DNA of 64,000 bases from Microbacteriaceae bacterium (GTDB taxonomy: Bacteria > Actinomycetota > Actinomycetes > Actinomycetales > Microbacteriaceae). Numbering within the stretch: position 1 is the first letter of the stretch; each line of letters starts with the position of its first letter. Shown in pieces: positions 28,703 to 38,270 of this stretch. The position numbers were made by a program, and so were the translations under genes. A model generated the notes under the pieces. It was not told the origin of the DNA, made no database searches, and was given only the letters and a program-made list of their open reading frames with translations. The stretch spans positions 1 to 64,000 of the forward strand of contig CANGDL010000001.1 of NCBI GenBank assembly GCA_947452675.1. The letters are read 5' to 3'.

Positions 28703-30616
28703 GGTTGAAACGGTTACTGAGTCTCCGGCCTTCAGTTTGGCGCCCGCTGCCTCGCTGGAACGCTTAACTTTCACGATTCCCCAGTTGCTTTGAATTTGGT
28801 CTGTGTTCACGATTACGGTGAGCCCCACGCCTTCCAGAAGAGCTTTAGCCGCAAGCACGGTTTCGCCGATAACCTTTGGCATAATCACGACATTTGGCCC
28901 CTTCGAGACCAACAGTTTTACTGAACCTCCGGATCCAAGAGGTTTGGTTTGTGGCACTAATCCGATTGCCTTGCCCGGGGTAACTGTGTCGCTAAATTCT
29001 TCCTGAATAGAAGAAATCTTGAGTCCAGTTGCTTCGATGGCGGTTACCGCGATTGCTTGATCGATACCAGATACTACGGGAATAGAACCAAGTGAAACGT
29101 TCAGATCTATCGATGTGCCCTCGGGGATGGGTGTTCCATCCGCGCCCAAGTAATCGTAAATTTGGCCGATTGGATGAATATCGAACCAAGAGTTGACCGC
29201 ACCCAATTTGAACCCAGCGGAAAGCAGTTTCGCTGTGGCTTCAGCCACATTCAGGTTCAATAAATTTGGCGCCGAAACCATTTTTGGGCCGAGTGAAACA
29301 AAGAGTTTGAGATCTGTTCCCTTAGCAATGTATGAGCCAGCTGCCGGTTCGGTTCGGATTACCAATCCTTGGCTCACAGTGAGACTGTTCTCGTTTACCA
29401 GCGTGATGTGTGGCTCCAACAGGCTAAGTTGACCCTCCGCGGCAGTCACAGTTCGGCTTGTGAGATTCGGAATCGCGGCAAGGGCGCCTGGACCAGATCC
29501 AAACCACCAGCCTAGCCCGCTTCCAAGAATAACCACAAGGAAACTGGCAACCAGAAGTTTGAGCCCGACCCGGTGTTGACCAAGCGTAACGTCTAATCCC
29601 TGGCTCTTTACTGAAAGTGGTTGAAGGACCTGAGTGGATGAGGAGTCGAAAATATACTCCACCTCGGAGTTTGGGCTCAAAATCGCCTGAGTTTCGCCGT
29701 GGCGAATAATCTCGGTTGCATTGGCGGTAGATGTCAATTCAGTTTTATTGATCTCAAAGTCCATGACCGAAGTTTTGTCACCTTTGCCAGATTTCAGATC
29801 AGTGATCAGAAGGTTCACTTTGCCGAGCATTTCTCCAGCATCGTTTGGTCGATCGCTAGGAAGTTTCGAGGTGGCCCAAGCAACCAATTTATCCACGGCA
29901 GGTGGTGTCGCCGGTGCCAAGTTCGAAGGTGCAGGAACCGTTGAATTGGCATGTTGGTAGGCGATTTGAACCGCCTGCTCTCCTTCGAAAGGTTGTTTTC
30001 CAGTGAGGAGCTCGAACAGCAAAATACCGGCGGCGTAGACGTCGCTGCGCGCATCGGCCAGGCCTCTGGTCACCAACTCGGGGGATAGGTAGGCAATCGT
30101 GCCAACAAGGTCACTGCCGCTGGTGTGCTCAGTTATCGCTCTTGCCAAGCCGAAGTCGCCAAGTTTGACTCGGCCATCATCGGCGAGCAGAACGTTCTCT
30201 GGCTTTAAATCACGATGCAGGATACCGGCGCTATGAGCAGCCGAAAGGCCGGACAAAATCTGAGCCAACATCTCCAGAGCACGAACTGCGGGAAGTGGCC
30301 CATACTCGCTAAGTGCGTCTCTCAGAGTTATGCCAGAAACGTATTCCATGACCAAGTAGGTAGTTTGGCCATCGGTTCCTTGGTCGAAAACATTTACCAA
30401 GTTTGGGTGCGAAAGCCGCGCCGCCGTTTTTGCCTCTAGTACAAATTTTTCCTGGAAACCTGGATTGTTTGCGAGGTGGGGGTGGATAACCTTGACGGCA
30501 ACTTCACGATCGAGTCTTTGATCGGTTGCAAGGTAAACGGTGGCCATGCCTCCGCTGGCTACTTGTCGCTGAATTTGATAGCGATTGCCAACCACTTGGC
30601 CAATGAGATTAGACAT
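28697..30616 (-). CDS. Serine/threonine protein kinase with C-terminal PASTA repeats
   Basis: Hanks motifs HRDLKPENVLLADDGRVKLGDFGLAR; TM segment; about four PASTA-like repeats. Confidence 0.95.
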   Translation of the reverse strand: MSNLIGQVVGNRYQIQRQVASGGMATVYLATDQRLDREVAVKVIHPHLANNPGFQEKFVLEAKTAARLSHPNLVNVFDQGTDGQTTYLVMEYVSGITLRDALSEYGPLPAVRALEMLAQILSGLSAAHSAGILHRDLKPENVLLADDGRVKLGDFGLARAITEHTSGSDLVGTIAYLSPELVTRGLADARSDVYAAGILLFELLTGKQPFEGEQAVQIAYQHANSTVPAPSNLAPATPPAVDKLVAWATSKLPSDRPNDAGEMLGKVNLLITDLKSGKGDKTSVMDFEINKTELTSTANATEIIRHGETQAILSPNSEVEYIFDSSSTQVLQPLSVKSQGLDVTLGQHRVGLKLLVASFLVVILGSGLGWWFGSGPGALAAIPNLTSRTVTAAEGQLSLLEPHITLVNENSLTVSQGLVIRTEPAAGSYIAKGTDLKLFVSLGPKMVSAPNLLNLNVAEATAKLLSAGFKLGAVNSWFDIHPIGQIYDYLGADGTPIPEGTSIDLNVSLGSIPVVSGIDQAIAVTAIEATGLKISSIQEEFSDTVTPGKAIGLVPQTKPLGSGGSVKLLVSKGPNVVIMPKVIGETVLAAKALLEGVGLTVIVNTDQIQSNWGIVKVKRSSEAAGAKLKAGDSVTVSTK

Positions 30617-30645
30617 TTGCCACTGATCGCTTCATGTCAATATCG

Positions 30646-30690
30646 TGCCACAGTCCGCGTTTGTTTAGGCACAGGCAAAAAGGTGTGGCA
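30646..30690. promoter_or_regulatory. 7-bp inverted repeat TGCCACA...TGTGGCA in divergent intergenic region
   Basis: TGCCACA 30646-30652 and TGTGGCA 30684-30690; a further TGCCAC at 30618-30623. Confidence 0.4.
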
Positions 30691-30700
30691 ATCTTGAGGT

Positions 30701-31048
30701 GTGAGTGACGTATTAGCCTCTGTGGCATCTTGGATTACCGTTCCCGACGCGGCCGAACTTATGGGCGTGCCTCTGGGGCGAGTTCGACGATTCATCGAAG
30801 AACATCAACTGGTGGCTGTGAAGCGCGACGGCGTGGTGAGCATCCCAGCAGAAACCATTGTGGATGGCGAGCCGCTCGCAAGCCTTCACGGAACAATCAT
30901 CGTGTTGCTTGACTCGGGGTATTCGCTAGATCAGGCAGTGGAGTGGCTTTATACCCACGACAACCAGTTGCCTGGAACCCCAATGGAGTTTCTCCTCAAG
31001 GGGCACAAGTCGGCTGTTCGTCGCTTGGCCATGGTTCAGGCTCTCTAA
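30701..31048 (+). CDS. Rv2175c-family DNA-binding protein
   Basis: WITVPDAAELMGVPLGRVRRFIEEHQLVAVKRDGVVSIP winged-HTH pattern; divergent from PASTA kinase and next to polyprenyl synthase, as with Rv2175c/pknL. Confidence 0.85.
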   Translation: MSDVLASVASWITVPDAAELMGVPLGRVRRFIEEHQLVAVKRDGVVSIPAETIVDGEPLASLHGTIIVLLDSGYSLDQAVEWLYTHDNQLPGTPMEFLLKGHKSAVRRLAMVQAL

Positions 31049-32160
31049 GCCGCTCGGTTAATTACCTTTAGCGCTAAAGCGCGTAACTGCTCCTTGGCGC
31101 GAGGGTCAATTTCTAGACTCTCAAGCGCATTCAGGCTTTCAGCCGCGAGTTCTTCCATCATTCTCTCGGTTTTCGATAGCGCACCAGATTCAGTGATGGT
31201 TTGCTGCATAAAAGCTATTTGCTCTGGCTCGAGTTCGCGGCTGGCTAGTAGCTCTTCAAAAATGCGACCAATTGAAGATTGCAAATTTTGCAGGGTAAGG
31301 GCCACCAAAACAGTCCGCTTTCCCTCTCTCAGGTCGTCGCCAGCGGGTTTTCCAGTTACTGCCGGTTCGCCAAACACCCCAAGGATGTCGTCGCGAAGCT
31401 GAAACGCCATGCCAAGTGGGATTGCAAAGGCCGAGAGGCCGCGAAGTAAGCCGGCCTCTGCGCCAGCAAACGCAGCGCCGATGAGCAGAGGAGCCTCGAT
31501 CGTGTATTTCGCCGTCTTATAAAGCATTACTCGGTTAGCTCGGCCAAAAGCTTCGTCAACCGACCTCGTGGAAGCAGAGTTTTCTTCGAGAACATCTAGG
31601 TATTGACCCGCCATGACCTCTACGCGCATTTTGCTGAACTCATTCCGACAGGCTGTTTCGATGTCGTTGTTTGGAGCCGCCAACAGGGCATTGCCGAAAA
31701 TTTCGCTGCTCCAGCCGAGCATCAGGTCTCCGACCAGGACCGATCCGGCGACGCCGAATCTCTCTGGGCTTCCCGCCCAACCGGAGGCCTTGTGCAAGGC
31801 TTCGAATCTTTTGTGAACCGCAGGTGCGCCACGTCGCGTGTCCGATTGGTCGAGCAAGTCATCATGCACGAGAGCCGCAGCATGGAACATCTCGAGCGCC
31901 GCAGTTACGCCAACCATCGCCGCAGCCGAAGCCTGGCGTTCACTTTCAGATTGGCGAACTGGAGCACTCGCTAGCGCTCCAACCCAAGACCAATAGCAGA
32001 ATAAAGCTCTAAATCTTTTGCCGCCCGCGAGGAGGCTCTGCGTGTAGTCAACTACTGGGATTAGATCGGGCGAGATGCTGTTGAAGTCATCTCTCCGTGC
32101 GACGCAGAATTCGTCCAGGTTTTCTTGAATTAGGTCAAGTAGGGTTGCAGATTCACTCAC
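31045..32160 (-). CDS. Polyprenyl (geranylgeranyl-type) diphosphate synthase
   Basis: LVHDDLLDQSDTRRGAPAVH first Asp-rich motif; QLRDDILGVFG second Asp-rich motif. Confidence 0.94.
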   Translation of the reverse strand: MSESATLLDLIQENLDEFCVARRDDFNSISPDLIPVVDYTQSLLAGGKRFRALFCYWSWVGALASAPVRQSESERQASAAAMVGVTAALEMFHAAALVHDDLLDQSDTRRGAPAVHKRFEALHKASGWAGSPERFGVAGSVLVGDLMLGWSSEIFGNALLAAPNNDIETACRNEFSKMRVEVMAGQYLDVLEENSASTRSVDEAFGRANRVMLYKTAKYTIEAPLLIGAAFAGAEAGLLRGLSAFAIPLGMAFQLRDDILGVFGEPAVTGKPAGDDLREGKRTVLVALTLQNLQSSIGRIFEELLASRELEPEQIAFMQQTITESGALSKTERMMEELAAESLNALESLEIDPRAKEQLRALALKVINRAA

Positions 32161-32237
32161 AGGAATAGCCTAACTCTCCGTTTCGTTTACATAAGTGGCG
32201 CGGAAGCGTAGTGTTGAACTATCGGCGGAGGACACCA

Positions 32238-32588
32238 ATGGCACTTTCAGATCGCGAACAAAGACTTCTTGATGAACTCGAACGCGGCCTGTATGCCTCA
32301 GATCCAAATCTTGCCCACAAAATTAGCAGCTCGGGAGCCAGAACACCGGCGAGATTGATTGCCGGCCTTGTTATTAGCCTTATCGGCGTCTCATTAATCG
32401 TTTTCGCGGTGATGATTCAGGTCGCATTCTTCGGCGTGTTCGCGTTTCTCGTAATGCTAACGGGTCTGATTGTTGCAAGCTCGAACCTCACAGCAAGCGC
32501 AGAGCGAGGCGCAAAATCATCGGCCGGCCCGAAATCTCAGTCGCGAAATGTATTTGAGGAACGCTGGAACAGGCGCCAGGGAGAATAG
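32238..32588 (+). CDS. DUF3040 domain-containing membrane protein
   Basis: MALSDREQRLLDELERGLYASDPNLAHK and two TM segments; ATG 32238 with SD CGGAGG. Confidence 0.9.
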   Translation: MALSDREQRLLDELERGLYASDPNLAHKISSSGARTPARLIAGLVISLIGVSLIVFAVMIQVAFFGVFAFLVMLTGLIVASSNLTASAERGAKSSAGPKSQSRNVFEERWNRRQGE

Positions 32589-32608
32589 CTTCATTTACCT
32601 CCACCAAC

Positions 32609-32640
32609 ACTCTCGAACTTAGGTTTGAGAGTATTTTTTT
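32609..32640 (+). terminator. Rho-independent terminator
   Basis: ACTCTCGAAC-TTAG-GTTTGAGAGT followed by ATTTTTTT. Confidence 0.87.
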
Positions 32641-32647
32641 GCCCATT

Positions 32648-32677
32648 TTTGGTCCACTTCGAACCATTTTCCTCCAC
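32648..32677 (-). promoter_or_regulatory. MraZ-box-like 10-bp repeat array on minus strand
   Basis: Minus strand reads GTGGAGGAAA ATGGTTCGAA GTGGACCAAA (10-bp period). Confidence 0.5.
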
Positions 32678-32749
32678 TCGTTATATCCCTGTTACTTATT
32701 GGTAATTACGACACGCCGGGTGTGAAAACAAGGTAAAAATATTAGGTTT

Positions 32750-32789
32750 GTGGAACAAAGTGGGGTAAAGTGGAGTAAAGCGGAATTTC
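32750..32789 (+). promoter_or_regulatory. MraZ-box direct repeats upstream of mraZ
   Basis: GTGGAACAAA GTGGGGTAAA GTGGAGTAAA GCGGAATTTC, 10-bp period, ending about 20 bp before the mraZ start. Confidence 0.9.
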
Positions 32790-32808
32790 AAAGAAACGAA
32801 AGGGGGAA

Positions 32809-33243
32809 ATGATGCTTCTAGGTCAGCACTCACCAAAGTTGGACGAGAAAGGGCGCGTCATTCTCCCTGCCAAATTCCGCGAGGAGCTTCAGGGCGGTTT
32901 GGTTATCACTCGCGGTCAAGATCGCTGCCTGTTCGTTTTTAGCGCCGCAGAGTTCGCTCTGGTCAACGACAAGATTCGTCAGGCTCCAGTAACCAATGCG
33001 GAAGCGCGCAACTACCTACGAGTTTTTCTGTCCGGAGCTTCCGATGAACAGCCAGACAAGCAAGGTCGAGTAACAATCCCGGCCACGTTGCGTCAGTATG
33101 CGGGCCTTGACAAAGACCTCGTAGTTGTCGGTGTCGGCAACCGTGCCGAGATCTGGGACGCCAAGGCCTGGAGCGAATTCCTGAATACTCACGAAGCCTC
33201 ATTCTCGAATGTTTCGGAGGAGGTGATTCCTGGACTCTTCTAG
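32809..33243 (+). CDS. mraZ: Transcriptional regulator MraZ
   Basis: [24 protein letters not shown] and [31 protein letters not shown]. Confidence 0.96.
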   Translation: MMLLGQHSPKLDEKGRVILPAKFREELQGGLVITRGQDRCLFVFSAAEFALVNDKIRQAPVTNAEARNYLRVFLSGASDEQPDKQGRVTIPATLRQYAGLDKDLVVVGVGNRAEIWDAKAWSEFLNTHEASFSNVSEEVIPGLF

Positions 33244-33335
33244 CCTGTTTCTAGATCTCCACCCGTTCATAACCGCTAAAAACCAAGCTGGCGGCGAATG
33301 GATGGGGTTCTGGACACAGGAACTTCCGGGAAAAC

Positions 33336-34298
33336 ATGTCGAAGAAGATTTCTGAACTACACGCTCCTGTAACTCTGGAACGAACCATCGAACTTCTAGC
33401 CCCCGCTCTCGAGGTCGAAGGTGCAGTTTTCGTCGACGGCACGCTGGGTCTAGGCGGTCACAGCGAAGCTTTTCTGGAGCGTTTCCCAAAGCTAATCCTC
33501 ATAGGAATCGACCGAGACACCAACGCGTTGGAGCTTGCTGGGGAACGCCTTGCCCGTTTCAGCGATCGCATTCACCTCGTTCACGCCGTCTATGAAGAAA
33601 TCGAAGATGTCCTTGATGAACTAGACATCGATGAGGTGCAGGGGATCCTGCTCGACCTAGGCGTTTCATCGATGCAGCTGGATGAGGCCGACCGCGGTTT
33701 TGCCTATTCCTACGAAGCTCCACTAGACATGCGCATGGATGCAACTCAGGGTAAGACCGCAGCTGACATTGTGAACTCCTACTCGGAGCAGGAATTAGCT
33801 CGAATCTTCAAGGAATTCGGTGAGGAACGCTACGCCAAGGGTGTTGCCAAGGCCATCGTCGAAGCGCGAAAGACCATCCAGTTCAGCACCAGTACTCAGC
33901 TTGCCGGTCTGATCGCCAAGGTGATCCCATTCATACCAGGCAAGAGTAGTGGCCACCCAGCAAAGCGAGTTTTCCAGGCTCTACGCATCGAGGTAAACGG
34001 GGAACTTGAGGTGCTTGAGCGAACCATGCCAGCTTCAATTCGCGCGCTTGCCGTCGGCGGGAGAATCGTCGTCTTGTCTTACCACTCGCTCGAAGATCGA
34101 ATCGTAAAGCAGGCGCTTGTCGCCGCAGCGAATTCATCTGCTCCGCTAGAGCTCCCATTTGAACTTCCAGAGCACGCTCCGGTCCTGCGCCTTTTGGTGA
34201 AGGGTGCCGAAGCTGCCACCGCCGAAGAAATCGCCACAAACCCACGAGCCGCATCGGTGCGACTGCGTGCAGCAGAAAAGATCCGGAGAGCAGCATGA
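33336..34298 (+). CDS. rsmH: 16S rRNA (cytosine(1402)-N4)-methyltransferase
   Basis: [63 protein letters not shown]. Confidence 0.96.
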   Translation: MSKKISELHAPVTLERTIELLAPALEVEGAVFVDGTLGLGGHSEAFLERFPKLILIGIDRDTNALELAGERLARFSDRIHLVHAVYEEIEDVLDELDIDEVQGILLDLGVSSMQLDEADRGFAYSYEAPLDMRMDATQGKTAADIVNSYSEQELARIFKEFGEERYAKGVAKAIVEARKTIQFSTSTQLAGLIAKVIPFIPGKSSGHPAKRVFQALRIEVNGELEVLERTMPASIRALAVGGRIVVLSYHSLEDRIVKQALVAAANSSAPLELPFELPEHAPVLRLLVKGAEAATAEEIATNPRAASVRLRAAEKIRRAA

Positions 34299-34921
34299 GC
34301 ACAGCACGTTTGACCCAGGCACCGACAGCAGTCCGTCAGCTGCCTGCGCGCGCAAGCCTTCGCTCTATCAACCTCTCGGGTCTCACGAACTCTTCCTCGA
34401 GTCGCGTCATCGTGGCAACAATCACGCTTGGTGCCGTAGCAATCGCCATCCTCCAGCTCTTGCTTCACATCGCAACCTCAAGTTCGGTTTATGAGCTTTC
34501 TCACCTTCAGACCGAAAAGCGCGAGCTAAGCACCACCACTCAGATTCTTGGTCAGCAGGTGGATTCTCTCGCTTCACAGCAGAACCTGGCTAACGCGGCC
34601 GAGAAGCTTGGAATGATTTCGAACGCCAACCCAGTGTTCCTGCGCTTGGCTGACGAGAAGGTTTTTGGAAAGCCAAAGGCTGCATTGACTGCAGACGGGC
34701 GAGTATCAAGAAACCTTGTTCCAAACTCGGCAATGACCAGCAGTTCGATCATCGCGGCACCCACGGCCATCCAAGCGGCGGATGGGTCAACCTCAACTAT
34801 CGCTGGCGCACCTCAGGCAGCCGCCTTCATCCCTGTGAACGCGAATGTCGCTAACCCTTCAACGGCAGTTCATTCGGTAGTTTCTACTAGTGGCGGTATC
34901 CCAGCGTCACCAACTCACTAG
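34295..34921 (+). CDS. Putative FtsL-like septum protein
   Basis: Single TM followed by coiled-coil region; position between rsmH and ftsI in the dcw cluster. Confidence 0.75.
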   Translation: MSTARLTQAPTAVRQLPARASLRSINLSGLTNSSSSRVIVATITLGAVAIAILQLLLHIATSSSVYELSHLQTEKRELSTTTQILGQQVDSLASQQNLANAAEKLGMISNANPVFLRLADEKVFGKPKAALTADGRVSRNLVPNSAMTSSSIIAAPTAIQAADGSTSTIAGAPQAAAFIPVNANVANPSTAVHSVVSTSGGIPASPTH

Positions 34922-34939
34922 TTCAAGGCAGGTCGGCGG

Positions 34940-36718
34940 ATGGCATATCTGACGCCTGGCGACCCTAGGAGCAGGCTTCGCAAGATTCAGATCTTGGTCG
35001 TAGCGATCGCCGTGCTTTTTGGTGCTCGACTAATTGATCTTCAAATCGTTGAGGCAGATGCAATCAACGCTAAATCGTATGCAAATCGAGCGGTCTCCCG
35101 AGTTCTGCCTTCGATTCGCGGTGATATCACCGACGGCACCGGCGCGGTGCTTGCTCACACAGTCTTCAAATACGACATCAATGCCGCGCCCGACATCGTT
35201 GCTCCGTTCAACCGAAAGGTAAACGGCCAGGATGTGCAAATTAGCGTTCAACAGGCTGCCACCGAAATTTCTACCCTGGTCGGTCAGACGCAACCCGAGG
35301 TTCTCGCAAAACTTGTCGGAACCGGAAAATATTCTCAGGTTGCCAAGGCTGTCGATGCCGAGGTTTACCGACAAATTAAAAATCTGGATATCCCATGGCT
35401 ATTTTTTGACCCACGCCCAGCGCGCGTTTATCCCAACGGTGCAGTTGCCGGAGGAATCCTCGGTTTCCTTGACCCAGACGGAAAGCCCCTTGAAGGAATT
35501 GAGCTCGCACAAAATGCCTGCCTAGCGGGCAAGGATGGCGAAGAGACTTATGAAAAGGGCGTCGATGGCATTCGAATTCCATCAAGCGCTGTCACATCTA
35601 AGGCAGCCGTACCTGGCAAAAGCATCAAGCTGACAATCAATGCGGATCTCCAATATTTCGCTCAGCAGGTTCTAACTGCTAACGTTGCCAAACTTCAGGC
35701 CGATTGGGGCACGGCTGTGGTTATCGAAGTGAAGACCGGCAAGATCCTGGTTGCCGCGGATGCGCCTAGCTATGACCCAAACCAGCCGGGCAAGTCATCC
35801 GTAGATAATCGAGGATCTCGAGTTTTTAGAACATCGTTCGAGCCTGGTTCAACTATGAAAATGGTTACAGCTGCCACAGCGATAGACACCGGCAAGGTCA
35901 CGCCAGAAACTCACTTCATCGCACCATTTGGTTTGACCATTCCGAATTCGAACGGATATCGCGTTACGGACAGCCACGTGCACGGCAATGATCGCCTTAC
36001 GGTGGCCGGTGTGCTTCGAGACTCTTCAAACACCGGTGCGATGCAGATCGGCAATCGCGTTCCTTGGCAAACCCGCTACACCTACATGCAGCGATTCGGA
36101 GTAGGTTCCATGCCTGGCTCAGGTTTTCCGGGTGAGAGTGCCGGACTTCTCAACACGCAAAGCACTTGGGCTAATGACGTTGTGAAGCGTTACGTATCTA
36201 CCTTTGGTCAAGGTGTCTCGGTCACACCATTGCAATCAGCGATGATGTATCAAGCGGTTGCGAACAAGGGAATCAGACTTCAGCCTCAGCTGATTGAAGG
36301 ATGTGTTGACGCTTCAGGCAACATGACCAAGGTCACTAAGGACAAAGCTCCGGTTCGGGTGGTTAGCGAGGCAACCGCAAAATCTACTCTCGATATTCTT
36401 GAGAAGGTCGTTGAGCAGGGTGGCATCGGAAAGCACGCCGCAGTGCCAGGCTATCGCGTCGGTGGTAAGACTGGAACCGCGCAAATTATCGACCCGAACA
36501 CGGGCCGTTATGGCAACCTACATGCCATTTCCTTTATTGGTTTAGCGCCGGTGGACGACCCTCAATATGTGGTTGCGGTAACAGCCTATAAATCTCGCAC
36601 GGTGAGCAATTCACTCGGAGCGACCCCGATTTTCAAGGCCATCATGTCGCAGGTGTTGCGCACCTATCGCGTCCCACCTTCAACTACAAAATCAGCGAAC
36701 ATTAAGACACAGTGGTAG
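34940..36718 (+). CDS. ftsI: Peptidoglycan transpeptidase FtsI / PBP2-class penicillin-binding protein
   Basis: SXXK motif SFEPGSTMKM, SSN motif RDSSNTGAMQ, VGGKTGTAQI. Confidence 0.94.
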   Translation: MAYLTPGDPRSRLRKIQILVVAIAVLFGARLIDLQIVEADAINAKSYANRAVSRVLPSIRGDITDGTGAVLAHTVFKYDINAAPDIVAPFNRKVNGQDVQISVQQAATEISTLVGQTQPEVLAKLVGTGKYSQVAKAVDAEVYRQIKNLDIPWLFFDPRPARVYPNGAVAGGILGFLDPDGKPLEGIELAQNACLAGKDGEETYEKGVDGIRIPSSAVTSKAAVPGKSIKLTINADLQYFAQQVLTANVAKLQADWGTAVVIEVKTGKILVAADAPSYDPNQPGKSSVDNRGSRVFRTSFEPGSTMKMVTAATAIDTGKVTPETHFIAPFGLTIPNSNGYRVTDSHVHGNDRLTVAGVLRDSSNTGAMQIGNRVPWQTRYTYMQRFGVGSMPGSGFPGESAGLLNTQSTWANDVVKRYVSTFGQGVSVTPLQSAMMYQAVANKGIRLQPQLIEGCVDASGNMTKVTKDKAPVRVVSEATAKSTLDILEKVVEQGGIGKHAAVPGYRVGGKTGTAQIIDPNTGRYGNLHAISFIGLAPVDDPQYVVAVTAYKSRTVSNSLGATPIFKAIMSQVLRTYRVPPSTTKSANIKTQW

Positions 36719-36725
36719 TGAGGTT

Positions 36726-38270
36726 ATGGTGAAAGAATCAATCCCGCCGATCCTTCGACCTGAGTCGGTCGAACCGGTTAAACTTGTCGATTTTGCAGCA
36801 AGGTTTGGGCTCGAGTCGGTGGGCTCCATCGATAACGTGTGGCTAACAGGCATAAGCATGAACACTGGCGACCTCCGCCCGGGCGACCTCTTCGTTGCAA
36901 TGCCCGGCAAGAAAACCCACGGGGCGAACTTTGCGCCGAAAGCGGTCGAACTAGGCGCCGTCGCCATTGTGACTGACCGAACCGGCCTAGAAATTCTCGA
37001 GTCGCCTGCACTGCCTGTCCTGCTGCTCGAGAACCCTCGCGCGCAGTTGGGTGACTTAGCAGCTTTCGTCTATGGCAACGTTCCAGGCAACATGCCGAAG
37101 TTATTTGCCACCACCGGAACCAACGGAAAGACCTCGACTAGCTACCTAATTGAGGGCATCCTGCGTCAGTTGGGTGAAGTTACCGGCTTGACTTCAACTG
37201 CTGAGCGCCACATCGCCGGCGAAATTATTGTGAGTCGCCTCACCACTCCGGAATCACCTGAAATGCAGGCTTTGATAGCTCGAATGCGTGAAAAGGGTGT
37301 GACATCGGTGGCCGTTGAAGTTTCAGCGCAGGCGCTCTCGCAGTTGCGGGTAGACGGGATGCACTTTGACGTCGTCGGCTTCACAAACCTGAGTCACGAC
37401 CACCTCGATGACTATGCCGACATGCAGGCCTACCTCGAAGCCAAATTGCCTCTATTCACCAAGAAACGCGCGGAACGTGGTGTCGTGTGCCTTGATTCCG
37501 TATTTGGCAAAGCGTTCGTTAGGCAAAGCGAAATTCCCGTGGTCACAATAACAAGCCAGATGGGTGTCGACGCCGATTGGCACGTGGGCATCACCGCTGA
37601 AACGCCGTCATATACCTCGTTCGTTCTTGCTGGCCCGGATGGCGTCAACATCCGTTCGCGTGTGCCGCTTCTGGGTGCTCACATGGCCGCAAATGCCGGC
37701 TTAGCCATCGTTATGTTGATTGAAGCTGGTTTTAGTGCCGAAAAAATTCAAGCGGCAATCCTAAATGGCATCGAAGCCTATTTACCAGGTCGAACAGAAC
37801 GTGTCACCGGTGCAACGGGACCTGATGTTTATGTGGATTTCGGCCACAGTCCAGATGCTTTTTTGAACACGCTTTCGGCAGTTAGAAAGGTGACCGAGGG
37901 GCGAGTATTTATGGTCTTTGGCGCCGATGGTGATCGCGATGCGAGCAAGCGTCCTGATATGGCTCGCGTTGCCGCAGAAGGCTGCGATGTTTTGGTTATC
38001 ACCGATCACCATCCTCGCTTTGAGGACCCTGCATCGATTCGAAAAACCCTGGTTGATGCGGCGCAGGCGGCGCGACCAGAACTTGAAATTTATGAAGTAA
38101 GCCCACCTGAAGCGGCAATTCGTAAGGCTGTTTCGCTTGCTAAGCCGGGCGACGCAATTCTCTGGGCGGGGCCGGGACACCAGGACTACCGTGACATTAG
38201 GGGAGTGCGAACTCCGTATTCGGCGCGCGCCGAAGCGCGCGCGGCACTTAAGGAAAACGGCTGGGTATGA
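36726..38270 (+). CDS. murE: UDP-N-acetylmuramoyl-tripeptide synthetase MurE
   Basis: TTGTNGKTSTSYLIEGIL; NLSHDHLDDYADMQAYLEAK; ITDHHPRFEDP. Confidence 0.93.
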   Translation: MVKESIPPILRPESVEPVKLVDFAARFGLESVGSIDNVWLTGISMNTGDLRPGDLFVAMPGKKTHGANFAPKAVELGAVAIVTDRTGLEILESPALPVLLLENPRAQLGDLAAFVYGNVPGNMPKLFATTGTNGKTSTSYLIEGILRQLGEVTGLTSTAERHIAGEIIVSRLTTPESPEMQALIARMREKGVTSVAVEVSAQALSQLRVDGMHFDVVGFTNLSHDHLDDYADMQAYLEAKLPLFTKKRAERGVVCLDSVFGKAFVRQSEIPVVTITSQMGVDADWHVGITAETPSYTSFVLAGPDGVNIRSRVPLLGAHMAANAGLAIVMLIEAGFSAEKIQAAILNGIEAYLPGRTERVTGATGPDVYVDFGHSPDAFLNTLSAVRKVTEGRVFMVFGADGDRDASKRPDMARVAAEGCDVLVITDHHPRFEDPASIRKTLVDAAQAARPELEIYEVSPPEAAIRKAVSLAKPGDAILWAGPGHQDYRDIRGVRTPYSARAEARAALKENGWV

